From Leptobacterium sp964389205 (lineage in GTDB: Bacteria; Bacteroidota; Bacteroidia; Flavobacteriales; Flavobacteriaceae): a stretch of DNA of 60,319 nucleotides. Positions 42,966 through 52,392 of this stretch are shown here, one piece after another. A program made the position numbers and the translations under genes. Position 1 is the stretch's first letter. Every line of letters begins with the position of its first letter. The notes beneath the pieces were generated by a model. The model was given only the letters and a program-made list of their open reading frames with translations, did not search any database and had not been told where the DNA came from. The stretch is from contig CAYMDH010000017.1 in assembly GCA_964389205.1 (NCBI GenBank), forward strand, positions 1 through 60,319, read 5' to 3'.

Positions 42966-44393
42966 ATGCAACACAATTACAAAGAAGCCATACGACAGCC
43001 AATTTTTAAAGTCATCTCAGAAGCAGCCAAGGAATTGAATGTTGAAAGTTATGTAATTGGAGGATATGTTAGAGATTTCCTCTTAAAAAGAGGCACTCCT
43101 AAAGATATTGACATTGTAGCTATTGGAAATGGAATTGCATTAGCAAAAAAAGTTTCAGGAAAACTAAAAGGCAAGCCAAAAGTTCAAATTTTTAAAAATT
43201 ATGGAACTGCTATGCTAAAAACTGAAGGTTTTGAAGTTGAGTTTGTAGGAGCACGTAAAGAAAGTTATCATTTTGATAGTAGAAAACCTGTAGTAGAAAA
43301 TGGAACTTTAGAAGACGATCAAAACAGGAGAGATTTTACTATTAACGCACTAGCAATATCACTTTCTGAATCTAATTTTGGAACGTTATTAGATCCTTTT
43401 GATGGTAATAACGCACTTTTAGACAAAGTCATAAAAACACCCTTAGATCCTGATATTACATATTCTGATGATCCATTAAGAATGATGAGGGCTATTCGGT
43501 TCGCTTCTCAATTACATTTTACTATTGAAAAAGATTCTTTAGAAGCCATTAAAAGAAATAAAGAGAGGATAAAGATTATTTCTAATGAACGTATTATAGA
43601 TGAAATACACAAAATTTTATTAAGCCAAACACCATCTGTAGGGTTTCATTTATTATACAAAACAGGTTTACTCCCAATAATACTTCCTGAATTAACAAAC
43701 CTGCAAGGTATTGAGGAAATAGAAGGACAACGTCACAAAGATAATTTTTATCACACCTTAGAAGTTGTAGATAATATTTCTAAAAATACAGATGATTTAT
43801 GGCTACGTTGGGCTGCTTTACTGCACGATATAGGAAAAGCACCTACAAAAAAATTTCATAAAAAAATAGGCTGGACATTTCATGGTCATGAATTTGTAGG
43901 ATCTAAAATGGTATACAAACTTTTTAAACGTTTGCATATGCCGTTGAATGAAAAGATGAAGTTTGTTCAAAAAATGGTTTTGATGAGCTCGCGTCCTATT
44001 ATTTTAGCAGATGATACTGTTACCGATTCTGCTGTAAGACGCTTGGTTTTTGATGCTGGTAATTTTGTAGAAGATTTAATGACTTTGTGTGAAGCTGATA
44101 TTACTACTAAAAATTCCAAAAAATTTAAACGTTATCACAATAACTTTAAAATTGTTCGTCAAAAAATTATTGAAGTAGAGCAGCGTGATCATATTCGAAA
44201 TTTTCAACCTCCTGTTAGCGGAGAAGAAATTATGAAGACTTTTAATCTAAAGCCTTCTAAAGAAATTGGAATGATTAAAGAAGCTATAAAAGAAGCTATT
44301 CTGGAAGGAGAAATACCCAACGAACATACGGCTGCCTTTCAATTTATGCTTAAAAAAGCAAAGAAAATGGGCTTAGTGACCCCTAATAGCTAA
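42966..44393 (+). CDS. CCA tRNA nucleotidyltransferase with HD domain, 475 aa
   Basis: A class II nucleotidyltransferase head: YVIGGYVRDFLLKR, the catalytic DIDIVAIG (DxD) and NRRDFTINALAISLS (~117-131). An arm region RMMRAIRFASQL and an HD domain (LLHDIGKAPTKKF, ~275-290) follow. It adds or repairs 3' CCA on tRNA, consistent with the two tRNA genes here lacking encoded CCA. It lies between tsaC-like and ctaA genes on one strand. Confidence 0.93.
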   Translation: MQHNYKEAIRQPIFKVISEAAKELNVESYVIGGYVRDFLLKRGTPKDIDIVAIGNGIALAKKVSGKLKGKPKVQIFKNYGTAMLKTEGFEVEFVGARKESYHFDSRKPVVENGTLEDDQNRRDFTINALAISLSESNFGTLLDPFDGNNALLDKVIKTPLDPDITYSDDPLRMMRAIRFASQLHFTIEKDSLEAIKRNKERIKIISNERIIDEIHKILLSQTPSVGFHLLYKTGLLPIILPELTNLQGIEEIEGQRHKDNFYHTLEVVDNISKNTDDLWLRWAALLHDIGKAPTKKFHKKIGWTFHGHEFVGSKMVYKLFKRLHMPLNEKMKFVQKMVLMSSRPIILADDTVTDSAVRRLVFDAGNFVEDLMTLCEADITTKNSKKFKRYHNNFKIVRQKIIEVEQRDHIRNFQPPVSGEEIMKTFNLKPSKEIGMIKEAIKEAILEGEIPNEHTAAFQFMLKKAKKMGLVTPNS

Positions 44394-44404
44394 ACAAAAT
44401 TAAA

Positions 44405-45421
44405 ATGCAAAAAGACAATAGAAAAGTAATATACTGGTTGTTAACTGGATGTTTCTTAATATTTATAATGGTTTTAGTTGGTGGGATTACACGTTTAACA
44501 CATTCTGGGCTTTCTATTTCTGATTATAAATTAATTACAGGGACTATCCCCCCTATAGGAAAGGAAGCTTGGGAAGAAGCTTTTGAGCTTTATAAACAAT
44601 ATCCAGAATATCAAAAAATTAATTATGCCTTTACTATTGAAGACTTTAAAAGTATTTACTTTTGGGAATGGTTGCATAGAGTAATAGGTAGGTTAATTGG
44701 AATTGCCTTCTTTATCCCATTCCTTTATTTTATTATAAAAAAGCAGCTTACCAAATCAACAATCAAAAAAGGAATCACATTACTCATACTTGGTGGTTTT
44801 CAAGGTTTTTTAGGTTGGTATATGGTAAAAAGTGGTTTAATTGATAGACCTGATGTAAGTCATTATAGATTAGCATTACATTTAACAACAGCATTTATAT
44901 CTTTTGCTTACACATTATGGGTTGCATTAGATTTAATTTATAAAGAGAAAAATGCGATTTATAAAGCGATGAGAAACTTTATCCGCTTTTCGTTATTTGT
45001 TCTTCTATTACAAATTATTTGGGGCGCTTTTGTTGCTGGTTTGGATGCTGGTTTTATTCATAATCACTGGCCTTTAATGAATGATGGAAAATTAATCCAC
45101 CCTACGGTTTATTTGGAGCAAACGTCTCTTTTAAGAAATTTTATAGAAGGAAAAAGTGGTGTGCAATTTATACATCGCTATTTGGCATATATTGTTGTTT
45201 TTCTTATTGGAACTATTTGGTTTAAGTCGAAAAAGATATCGCTTACTAAAGCTCAAAAGGCAGGAATAAACTATTTATTAGTACTAGTATCCCTTCAATT
45301 TATATTAGGAGTTGCCACTATTATTTATGGTGTACCTCTATGGTTGGGAGTGACCCATCAAATAGGTGCTTTTTTCTTATTGAGTGCTATGATCTTTACT
45401 CTTCATAGATTTAGTAAATAA
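44405..45421 (+). CDS. ctaA: Heme A synthase (COX15/CtaA), 338 aa
   Basis: Eight membrane segments with paired His residues of the CtaA fold: RLTHSGLSISDY (N-terminal), FWEWLHRVIGRL, YRLALHLTTAF, IHNHWPLMNDG, VQFIHRYLAYI and LGVTHQIGAFF. COX15-like length without fusion to CtaB. Converts heme O to heme A for cytochrome aa3-type oxidase. 12 bases behind the CCA-adding enzyme gene; a hairpin follows. Confidence 0.95.
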   Translation: MQKDNRKVIYWLLTGCFLIFIMVLVGGITRLTHSGLSISDYKLITGTIPPIGKEAWEEAFELYKQYPEYQKINYAFTIEDFKSIYFWEWLHRVIGRLIGIAFFIPFLYFIIKKQLTKSTIKKGITLLILGGFQGFLGWYMVKSGLIDRPDVSHYRLALHLTTAFISFAYTLWVALDLIYKEKNAIYKAMRNFIRFSLFVLLLQIIWGAFVAGLDAGFIHNHWPLMNDGKLIHPTVYLEQTSLLRNFIEGKSGVQFIHRYLAYIVVFLIGTIWFKSKKISLTKAQKAGINYLLVLVSLQFILGVATIIYGVPLWLGVTHQIGAFFLLSAMIFTLHRFSK

Positions 45422-45451
45422 AATAAGCCAGAACTAAAGTCCTGGCTTATT
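45422..45451 (+). terminator. Hairpin terminator after ctaA
   Basis: AATAAGCCAG and CTGGCTTATT form a 10-base-pair stem over an ACT-AA-AGT top. It also lies 41 bases past the stop of the convergent LTD gene; a weaker CTTCA/TGAAG hairpin at 45461-45482 is next to it. Confidence 0.7.
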
Positions 45452-45491
45452 AAAATTATCTTCAGCAAGATTATACTTGAAGATTTATTTT

Positions 45492-48143
45492 TTAGTTATT
45501 TGGTGCTCCTAATGTACTAGTACCTTCTGTCCAATCTGTAGAAGCATTTCCTGCTCCATCAAAAGAAAGTGTATTGGTAGCAGATCCAGTTACTGGAACT
45601 ACATCTCCAACTGTCCAGATATTAGCCGTACCTGCTAAACCTTCTCTAAAAGCTCCATCAGATCCCCATTGTACAAAATCTACAATACTATTTGCATTAC
45701 CAAATTGAGAATCTACATAAAGACCTAGTCCTCCTGTTCCTTCTTGACCTTGAACAAGACCAGCTCCAACATTTAATTGGTCATAAGTTACTACTAAAAA
45801 CTCTCCAGGTTGTAATACTAAATTACCTCCATTTGTTATTGTTAAGCCACCTATTTGTCTATATGTAGTTGGTGCCAAGCATAAGAAATAACCACTAACA
45901 TCTACTGGAAGATCTCCATTATTGAATAATTCTACTTGATCTCCACGAAACTCAACCTCGTTTATTACTACAGATGCTTGTGCAGCAGTTACTACATTGG
46001 TGTCTCCAAATGTTGGTGTTGTAGTTAAAGCCCAATCTGCAGCCGAAATTCCTGCTCCATCAAATACAATACTAAAGTTTTCATTGTCTACTACTTCAAC
46101 AAATTCTCCAAGTGTCCAAAGACCTGCATCTACTGCTACTTCTTCTAAATTACTTCCTGTTGCTCCCCATTGTACAAAATCCACAATACTATCTGGATCA
46201 CTAAAACCTGTATTACCAACGTTATCACTGTAGAGTCCTAACCCTCCAGTTGCGTTTTCTCCATTAATTTGACCTCCAAATTCACTATTAAGTAAATCAT
46301 AAACAATTACCAAGAATTCTCCTGGTTGGATAGTTATATTTCCTTCAAATTGTTGTGCTCGAATTTGCCTATTTGTTACATTTCCATCTAAAGTTAAAAA
46401 GTAATCACTAACATCTACTGCTATATTACCATTATTAAACAATTCTACCTGGTCTCCTACAAATTGTACTTCGTTTAACACTACAGAAGCATTTGGTGCT
46501 ACAGGAGTTCCGTTTTCTACTCCAAAAGATGTTTCAATAGTTTCTGCCCAATCTGCAGCTGAATCTCCTTCTCCATCAAATATAATACTAGTTCCTCCTT
46601 CATCTCCTATAACTTCTACAAATTCTCCAAGTGCCCAGATGCCTGCATCTACTGCTAATTGCTCTCTAAAGCTTCCGTTATTTCCCCATTGTACAAAGTC
46701 TATAAGATTATTTACATCTCCAAAACCTGTATCTGCTGCTCCTTCATTATACAATGCTAATCCTCCTGTTCCTACTTCTCCATTAATTATACCTGAATTA
46801 TTTCCAAAATCAATATTAAGCGCGGTATATTGAATGGTTAAAAATTCTCCAGGTTCAATAGTTGTAGTTCCATTCACAATTGTCAATTGACCTATTTGTA
46901 GATAAGATGCAGGCCCTAAACATAAAAAGTAATCGCTAACATCTACAGCTACGTTACCATTATTAAATAGTTCTACTTGATCTCCTAAAAATTCTACTTC
47001 GTTTAATACTACAGAAGCATTTGGTGCTATTGGGTCTCCATTTTCTGCTCCAAATGATGTTTCAATAGTTTCAGCCCAATCTGATGCTGCATCTCCTTCT
47101 CCATCAAAAATAATACTAGTTCCTGCATTAGATCCAACCTCAACAAAATCTCCAAGTGTCCAAATACCAGCATCTACTGCTAGTTGCTCTCTAAAAGCTC
47201 CAGCTGATCCCCATTGTACGAAATCTAGTATGTTATCTGCACTTGCAAAATCAGAATTGTCTATATATAATCCTAAACCTCCTGTTCCGTCAGTATCATT
47301 GATTCTTCCAGCTCCATTGTTAATTTGATCGTATGTAAGTACTAAAAATTCCCCTGGCTCAATAGTTGTATTACCTTGACTAGGAAGATCTCCAACTCTT
47401 CTATATGTTGTTGGTGCTAAGCATAAAAAGTAATCACTTACATCTACAGCAACATTACCATTATTAAATAATTCTACTTGATCTCCTAAAAATTCTACTT
47501 CATTTAATATAATAGATACAACTTCAGCTACTGGAGTAACTGGAGCTCCATTTTCTGATCCAAAAGATGGAGTTGTAGTTTCTGCAAAATCTGTTGCTCC
47601 ATCTCCTTCTCCATCAAAAATAATACTGTTATCTGCACTTCCAATAACTTCAACAAACTGTCCTGCTATCCATTGCCCTGCTTGTACTGCAGTAGTTTCT
47701 CTTATACTTCCTGCTGCTCCCCATTGCACAAAATCTACCAATGTCGAAGGATCTGCAAATCCTGTGTTATCAATATACAAACCTAATCCTCCTGTACCAC
47801 TAGCACCGTCTATTTGACCTGCTGGTGCATTTAATTGATCATAGGTAACTACTAAAAATTCTCCTGGTGCCAAGTTAGTACTCCCAGTTACTAAGTTTCC
47901 TATTTGTCTGTACGTTCCAGGTCCTAAACATAGAAAATACCCATCAAGTTCAACATCTACTGTTCCGTTGTTAAAAAGTTCAACTTGATCTCCTAAATAT
48001 CCAACCTCGTTGATAACCACTGAACCTTCTTCAGCTACTGGTGGAGGTTCAGGTTGGAACCCGTTATTATCATCATCAGACACACATGCTGTGAATAAGG
48101 CTGATAAAATAATTGTTAATGTAATAAAGTTCTTTTTCATCAT
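45492..48143 (-). CDS. Lipoprotein with five tandem lamin-tail-like (LTD) repeats, 883 aa
   Basis: The lipobox region ALFTACVSDD gives a lipidated surface protein. The rest is five repeats of roughly 165-175 residues, each opening with a close variant of VVLNEVEFLGDQVELFNNG and VDVSDYFLCLGP, continuing with QPGEFLVVTYDQLN, GTGGLGLY and VDFVQWG, and closing with SIIFDGEGD-ADWAETT-SFG. This is the LTD fold. Repeats 2 and 3 are nearly identical, which suggests recent duplication. LTD proteins occur as extracellular binding or nuclease-associated domains; no catalytic domain is present. It has no C-terminal T9SS sorting signal that I can see. Confidence 0.9.
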   Translation of the reverse strand: MMKKNFITLTIILSALFTACVSDDDNNGFQPEPPPVAEEGSVVINEVGYLGDQVELFNNGTVDVELDGYFLCLGPGTYRQIGNLVTGSTNLAPGEFLVVTYDQLNAPAGQIDGASGTGGLGLYIDNTGFADPSTLVDFVQWGAAGSIRETTAVQAGQWIAGQFVEVIGSADNSIIFDGEGDGATDFAETTTPSFGSENGAPVTPVAEVVSIILNEVEFLGDQVELFNNGNVAVDVSDYFLCLAPTTYRRVGDLPSQGNTTIEPGEFLVLTYDQINNGAGRINDTDGTGGLGLYIDNSDFASADNILDFVQWGSAGAFREQLAVDAGIWTLGDFVEVGSNAGTSIIFDGEGDAASDWAETIETSFGAENGDPIAPNASVVLNEVEFLGDQVELFNNGNVAVDVSDYFLCLGPASYLQIGQLTIVNGTTTIEPGEFLTIQYTALNIDFGNNSGIINGEVGTGGLALYNEGAADTGFGDVNNLIDFVQWGNNGSFREQLAVDAGIWALGEFVEVIGDEGGTSIIFDGEGDSAADWAETIETSFGVENGTPVAPNASVVLNEVQFVGDQVELFNNGNIAVDVSDYFLTLDGNVTNRQIRAQQFEGNITIQPGEFLVIVYDLLNSEFGGQINGENATGGLGLYSDNVGNTGFSDPDSIVDFVQWGATGSNLEEVAVDAGLWTLGEFVEVVDNENFSIVFDGAGISAADWALTTTPTFGDTNVVTAAQASVVINEVEFRGDQVELFNNGDLPVDVSGYFLCLAPTTYRQIGGLTITNGGNLVLQPGEFLVVTYDQLNVGAGLVQGQEGTGGLGLYVDSQFGNANSIVDFVQWGSDGAFREGLAGTANIWTVGDVVPVTGSATNTLSFDGAGNASTDWTEGTSTLGAPNN

Positions 48144-48454
48144 TTTTCTTTTTGATTTGCTTTTTTAGTGTATTATTTTTTACTACTCTAGTGTTCTGTC
48201 GCATTTTTTTGAAGACATTACACGCAAACTAATATTTGTTATTTATATTTTTTATTTTGTTATATTTATAACATAAATTCATTTAACAGTTTGATTTTCA
48301 AAATAAAAGATGAAAACATTTTTTATTTTTTTATTGTTTTTTTTCAAAAAAAACTTTTTTCAACTAAGATTGAACTTTTTTAACCTTTTATATTTTCTTT
48401 CTAAAAAAGGCAAATAATTATTCATCTATTTTTGTTTATCTTTTTATTCTATCA
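48144..48454. other. AT-rich gap between the two LTD genes, no gene seen
   Basis: About 310 bases with long T and A tracts on the minus-strand 5' side of the five-repeat gene. It must hold that gene's promoter but I find neither a convincing TAnnTTTG/TTTG pair nor a copy of the ~74-bp element found upstream of the other LTD gene. Confidence 0.4.
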
Positions 48455-48487
48455 AATAAAAACACCGAGGATTACTCCCCGATGTTC
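48455..48487 (-). terminator. Terminator of the LTD-spondin gene
   Basis: On the minus strand ACATCGGGG and CCTCGGTGT pair (two G-T pairs) around AGTAAT, followed by a T-rich run, 58 bases beyond the stop at 48545. Confidence 0.75.
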
Positions 48488-48544
48488 TCTCAACCAACAC
48501 ATCTATTTATTCGTATTAAGAATAAAAACCATTGCTTTTTTAAA

Positions 48545-50944
48545 CTATCTTGGTTGGATGTCGATACGTATTAGGTTGTAACCTCCTCTTGGATCTTCTA
48601 AGTATACAACTCCAGGTCCACTTGTAATTGTTCCTTTTCCAAATTGTACATCTGTTAAAGCAGATTGTCTTCTAATGTCTGTACGGTCATCTGCAGGTCC
48701 TTGATTAGGTCCAGCTTGTCTAGGTGCTTGGTTAGAACCAAATCCTACTGGCTCATCTTCTTCAGTCCCTAAGTCAAATAAGTAAGACTCATCACTTTCA
48801 CCAATTCCTGAGAAAGGTGCTCCATTTTCAAGGAATAATGGTACTCCATTGTTGTTATAGCTAATGAACCAGTCATTAGAATCTACAAACATAGTTCCCA
48901 TACCTAATTTATAGTTTTGACCTTGTGGTACTTCTATTGTAAAAGTTAAGCTTTCTCCTGGTCCAACATTTTCAGTTTCAGTACTAGCTGCTACTGGTAA
49001 ACCTAATCCTTCGAAGTAAGCTACTGCTGGTGCATTGTTACCATCTTCAGCTAATTGCTCTAATCCACTTTCTAGATTTACAGTTCCTCCTTGTGCAAAA
49101 AATGGATCTGAATCTGTATTAAATGCATATACTAATCCTGGAGAAAATACTGTTAATGAAGATGCTAAACGTAATGGTGCGCCTTGACTTCCAGCTTCGT
49201 TAAACCAAGCATTTAATTCGTCTGGGTTTCCGTCTTCAGCTATTGCTTCAAGACCTACTCCTCTATCTTCTTGTCCTAGAGTGAATAATGGTTCTGGCAT
49301 AGTATGTAATACTACAATACCTGGAGTTACTACAAATCCATTTTGAGAACTTGGCTCTTGTGCTGGATCTGGAGTTCTAATAGCTGTGATAGTCAATGTG
49401 AATGTTCCAGCAGAACTTCCGTCTCCTACTTGGTAATCTAAGATTGCAGTGATGTAAAAATCTCCTCTTCTTCCACCTCTATCTTGTAAACGTACTAATG
49501 GATTAGCATCATCTGGTCCTACATTAGCTCCTGCAGGTGGGAAAGTAGCAGGATCATTATCTGCTTCTGTTCCTAGATCATACAATACAAGTTCACTAGC
49601 GATATCTACACCGTCTAATGCAGGTCCTCCATTAGGGAATAAATCAATACCGGCTAAATCTTCAGGTGCTAAAAACCAGTCATTACTGTTACCCATCATT
49701 GTAACAGGAGTAAATCTTGTTCCTCTTACAGCTGGGAAAGTAATTTGATATTGGTCACCATCCATATTTAATGGCCCTCTTACTGGCTCTTCTCCAGTTC
49801 TAATTCTATCTGTGAATGTATGAACATTCAAATAGTTTATAACATTGCTTATTGTAACATCAAAAGTAGTAGTTGCATTTTCAGTATCGTTAGAGAAACC
49901 AAAAGATGGGTTTACTTCTTCTGCCCAATCTGAAGCAGCATCACCTTCACCATCATACTCAATACTATAACTATCTAATCTAACAGCAGGAACAAAATCT
50001 CCTAATGTCCAGATTCCTGCTTCAACTGCTACATTTTCACGAGCACTTCCAGCTTCTCCCCATTGTACAAAATCCATAATAGCATCTGCACTAGCAAACT
50101 GATTGTTTGTATATAATCCTAATCCATCTGCATTACTCATTGCATATGGTAATACTACAAACTCTCCAGCTTCTAATTGAATATTTCCACTTTCTGGAGT
50201 AATGTTTTCAATTCTCACATAAGTACCAGGTCCTAAACATAAGTAGTAGCTACTTAAATCTACTGTAGCTTCTCCATTGTTGTAAAGCTCTACAACATCT
50301 CTTTCTCCATAACGAACTTCGTTAATAACAATTGAACGAATCTCTGCAGGTACTGTTAACATATTTTCAGAACCTAAAGAAGGAGTAGAAGTTTCAGCCC
50401 AATCAGCTGCTCCATTACCGTCTCCATCAAAAATAATACTGTTATTTACATTTGTAATTGTTGGTACAAATTCACCAACTGTCCAAACTCCAGCTTGAAC
50501 TGCAACGTTTTCACGAGCACTTCCAGCAGATCCCCATTGTACGAAATCTACAATAGCATTGGCATCAGCAAAAGTATTTGTTGAATACAATCCTAATCCA
50601 CCATCAGTATCTGGCATTGTATAAGGCAATACTAAATATTCCCCTGGTCCTAGATCTGTTATTGAACCACTTTGAGCGGTTAATGTACCTATTCTTTGGT
50701 AAGTACCAGGTCCTAAACATAACCAAAAATCGCTCAAATCTGCATTGGTTGTACCTGTGTTTAAAATCTCTACCAAATCTCCTGTTTGGTATTGAACCTC
50801 ATTTAATACTACAGATATTTCTGCGGCAACTGGTGGTTCTGGTGTTATGTTTACAGTTTCATCATCATCAGAACATGATGCAAGTACTAAAGCGGATGCA
50901 AACAAACCGCTCAATAAACTCTTTCTAAAATCTAACTTTTTCAT
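48545..50944 (-). CDS. Lipoprotein with two LTD repeats and spondin-like domains, 799 aa
   Basis: Lipobox ALVLASCSDD gives a lipidated N-terminus. Two LTD repeats follow (~40-190, ISVVLNEVQYQTGDLVEIL; ~200-345, RSIVINEVRYGERDVVELY), closely related to the five-repeat protein at 45492. The C-terminal 450 residues hold two spondin-N-like domains (starting near TTFDVTISNVINYLNVHTF and FVVTPGIVVLH), each with a SNDWF signature (MMGNSNDWFLAPED; FVDSNDWFISYNN). A surface adhesion or matrix role is plausible. It is transcribed divergently from the LytTR regulator, and its upstream region holds copy A of the shared promoter element. Confidence 0.9.
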   Translation of the reverse strand: MKKLDFRKSLLSGLFASALVLASCSDDDETVNITPEPPVAAEISVVLNEVQYQTGDLVEILNTGTTNADLSDFWLCLGPGTYQRIGTLTAQSGSITDLGPGEYLVLPYTMPDTDGGLGLYSTNTFADANAIVDFVQWGSAGSARENVAVQAGVWTVGEFVPTITNVNNSIIFDGDGNGAADWAETSTPSLGSENMLTVPAEIRSIVINEVRYGERDVVELYNNGEATVDLSSYYLCLGPGTYVRIENITPESGNIQLEAGEFVVLPYAMSNADGLGLYTNNQFASADAIMDFVQWGEAGSARENVAVEAGIWTLGDFVPAVRLDSYSIEYDGEGDAASDWAEEVNPSFGFSNDTENATTTFDVTISNVINYLNVHTFTDRIRTGEEPVRGPLNMDGDQYQITFPAVRGTRFTPVTMMGNSNDWFLAPEDLAGIDLFPNGGPALDGVDIASELVLYDLGTEADNDPATFPPAGANVGPDDANPLVRLQDRGGRRGDFYITAILDYQVGDGSSAGTFTLTITAIRTPDPAQEPSSQNGFVVTPGIVVLHTMPEPLFTLGQEDRGVGLEAIAEDGNPDELNAWFNEAGSQGAPLRLASSLTVFSPGLVYAFNTDSDPFFAQGGTVNLESGLEQLAEDGNNAPAVAYFEGLGLPVAASTETENVGPGESLTFTIEVPQGQNYKLGMGTMFVDSNDWFISYNNNGVPLFLENGAPFSGIGESDESYLFDLGTEEDEPVGFGSNQAPRQAGPNQGPADDRTDIRRQSALTDVQFGKGTITSGPGVVYLEDPRGGYNLIRIDIQPR

Positions 50945-50995
50945 TGAATTTGAATTTTATTTTTTACTATTTAATTTTGATTATCAATTCGAGGA

Positions 50996-51069
50996 CAAAA
51001 CAACAGAGAAACAAGCAGGCAACTAAAAAAAATAGTGTGAAAGGGAATATTTAAGCTTAAAAGTGAATT
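50996..51069 (-). promoter_or_regulatory. Conserved upstream promoter element, copy A (LTD-spondin gene)
   Basis: On the minus strand the block begins AATTCACTTTTAAG (51069-51056), has ATTTTTTTTAGTT in the -33 region and ends with a weak -7 element TTGTTTTG at 51003-50996. It shares 14 contiguous bases with copy B and 13 with copy C at identical positions. It lies in the divergent gap next to the LytTR regulator gene. Confidence 0.6.
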
Positions 51070-51181
51070 ATTTAAATTGGGAAAATCGCGGTCATACGCA
51101 TTAATCATTGAAAAGTTAGATTTGCACTTCTGGATTTAATTCAAAAAAACAGAATCATTAATTTAGATTAAAGATGTTGGT

Positions 51182-51189
51182 TATATTTG
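51182..51189 (+). promoter_or_regulatory. -7 element of the LytTR regulator gene
   Basis: TATATTTG (TAnnTTTG) lies 49 bases before the ATG at 51239. Confidence 0.5.
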
Positions 51190-51238
51190 TATATCTTAAA
51201 ACCATTTCATCAAAATTATTAAGTACTGAATAAAGAAA

Positions 51239-52369
51239 ATGAGAAAAGACAGACTTTATTTTTATACATTTTTGTCCATTACAATTATCTTTATAATAAT
51301 AGCAAGGATAGCTGTAGAATATATTGTAAAAGGAAGTTCAGATCAATTAATAGAAACACAATTAGAAGCTAGCAAGAGAGAAGCACGAGAAATTGCAAGT
51401 TTAGTAGGGTATCAATTACAAAATGACTTATCCAAAGAAACTATTATTAAAAATATACAGACAAGTATAGAAAATACAAACTTAGAAACTGGATTTGTTA
51501 GTATGTTTGATTGGTCTGGAGTAGAAATTTGCCATCCAGATAGAAATAAAATAGGGTTAGAAATAAGTGAATCTTCGTCATCTGCTATTAATAGTGAAAT
51601 TAATTTAGAAGACTTTTACATACTGTTAGAAAGTAAAAAGAAGGAAAGCGATCCAGAAAAATTTTCCGAAATTATATATCAATACCCTGTAGTAAACTCA
51701 GATTGGATTATTGGTGCTCATGCTAATATGGTAAAAATTTCAAATCAAATTAGAAGTTTACGTAATGAATTCTACATTATATTCACTATTATGGGTTTTA
51801 TTATTGTTCTTGCTTCAGTTATAACAGTACGATTAATAGGTAGTTTTTATGAGAAAAAATTAGAAATTGAAAATAAGAAATTAGAAGGAGAAGTAATCAA
51901 TCTTGCCAAATTAAACAAAGCTATAGATCAATACCAACAAAAAGCAACTTCAGAAAAGATTGAAGCAGAAAAGAAAGAAACTGAAAAAGCAAAATCTGAA
52001 AAAACGACTGTTAAGGATGTCAAAGAAAAAGGTAAAAAAAGAATTTTAACATACTTACGCCATGAAATTTTATCAGTTCCAACAGAAGATATTGCATACA
52101 TCTATACAGAAAACACCATTACTTATGTAATGGATGTTAAAGGAAAACGCTCTACAGTAAATACCAGTCTGGATGAATTACAATCAAATTTAGATCCTAG
52201 TCTTTTTTATCGAGCAAATCGTCAATTTATTATTTCTATCATTGCTATCGAAAAAATTATTAGGTATGGAAATAATCAATTAAAAATATTGATGATGCCT
52301 AATTCTGAAATTGATATCATTATTGGAAAGAACAAAGCTTCAGAATTTAAACAGTGGTTGAACCTTTAA
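51239..52369 (+). CDS. Membrane-anchored Cache-LytTR one-component transcriptional regulator, 376 aa
   Basis: Two transmembrane helices (~10-30, FLSITIIFIIIARIAVEYIV; ~178-200, FYIIFTIMGFIIVLASVIT) frame an extracytoplasmic single-Cache-like sensor (~35-175) with the ending VNSDWIIGAHAN. A Lys/Glu coiled coil (~210-265) leads to a C-terminal LytTR DNA-binding domain (~270-376): EDIAYIYTENTITYVMDVKG, TSLDELQSNLDPSLFYRANR and QFIISIIAIEKI. It thus senses an extracellular ligand and binds DNA without a kinase. It is divergent from the LTD-spondin gene and is a candidate for binding the shared promoter elements. Confidence 0.88.
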   Translation: MRKDRLYFYTFLSITIIFIIIARIAVEYIVKGSSDQLIETQLEASKREAREIASLVGYQLQNDLSKETIIKNIQTSIENTNLETGFVSMFDWSGVEICHPDRNKIGLEISESSSSAINSEINLEDFYILLESKKKESDPEKFSEIIYQYPVVNSDWIIGAHANMVKISNQIRSLRNEFYIIFTIMGFIIVLASVITVRLIGSFYEKKLEIENKKLEGEVINLAKLNKAIDQYQQKATSEKIEAEKKETEKAKSEKTTVKDVKEKGKKRILTYLRHEILSVPTEDIAYIYTENTITYVMDVKGKRSTVNTSLDELQSNLDPSLFYRANRQFIISIIAIEKIIRYGNNQLKILMMPNSEIDIIIGKNKASEFKQWLNL

Positions 52370-52392
52370 CTTAATTTACCGTCATTAAATAT

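Noticed and set aside
45461..45482. Second hairpin near the LTD gene stop
   Set aside because: The CTTCA/TGAAG stem is only five pairs and too weak to call a separate terminator.
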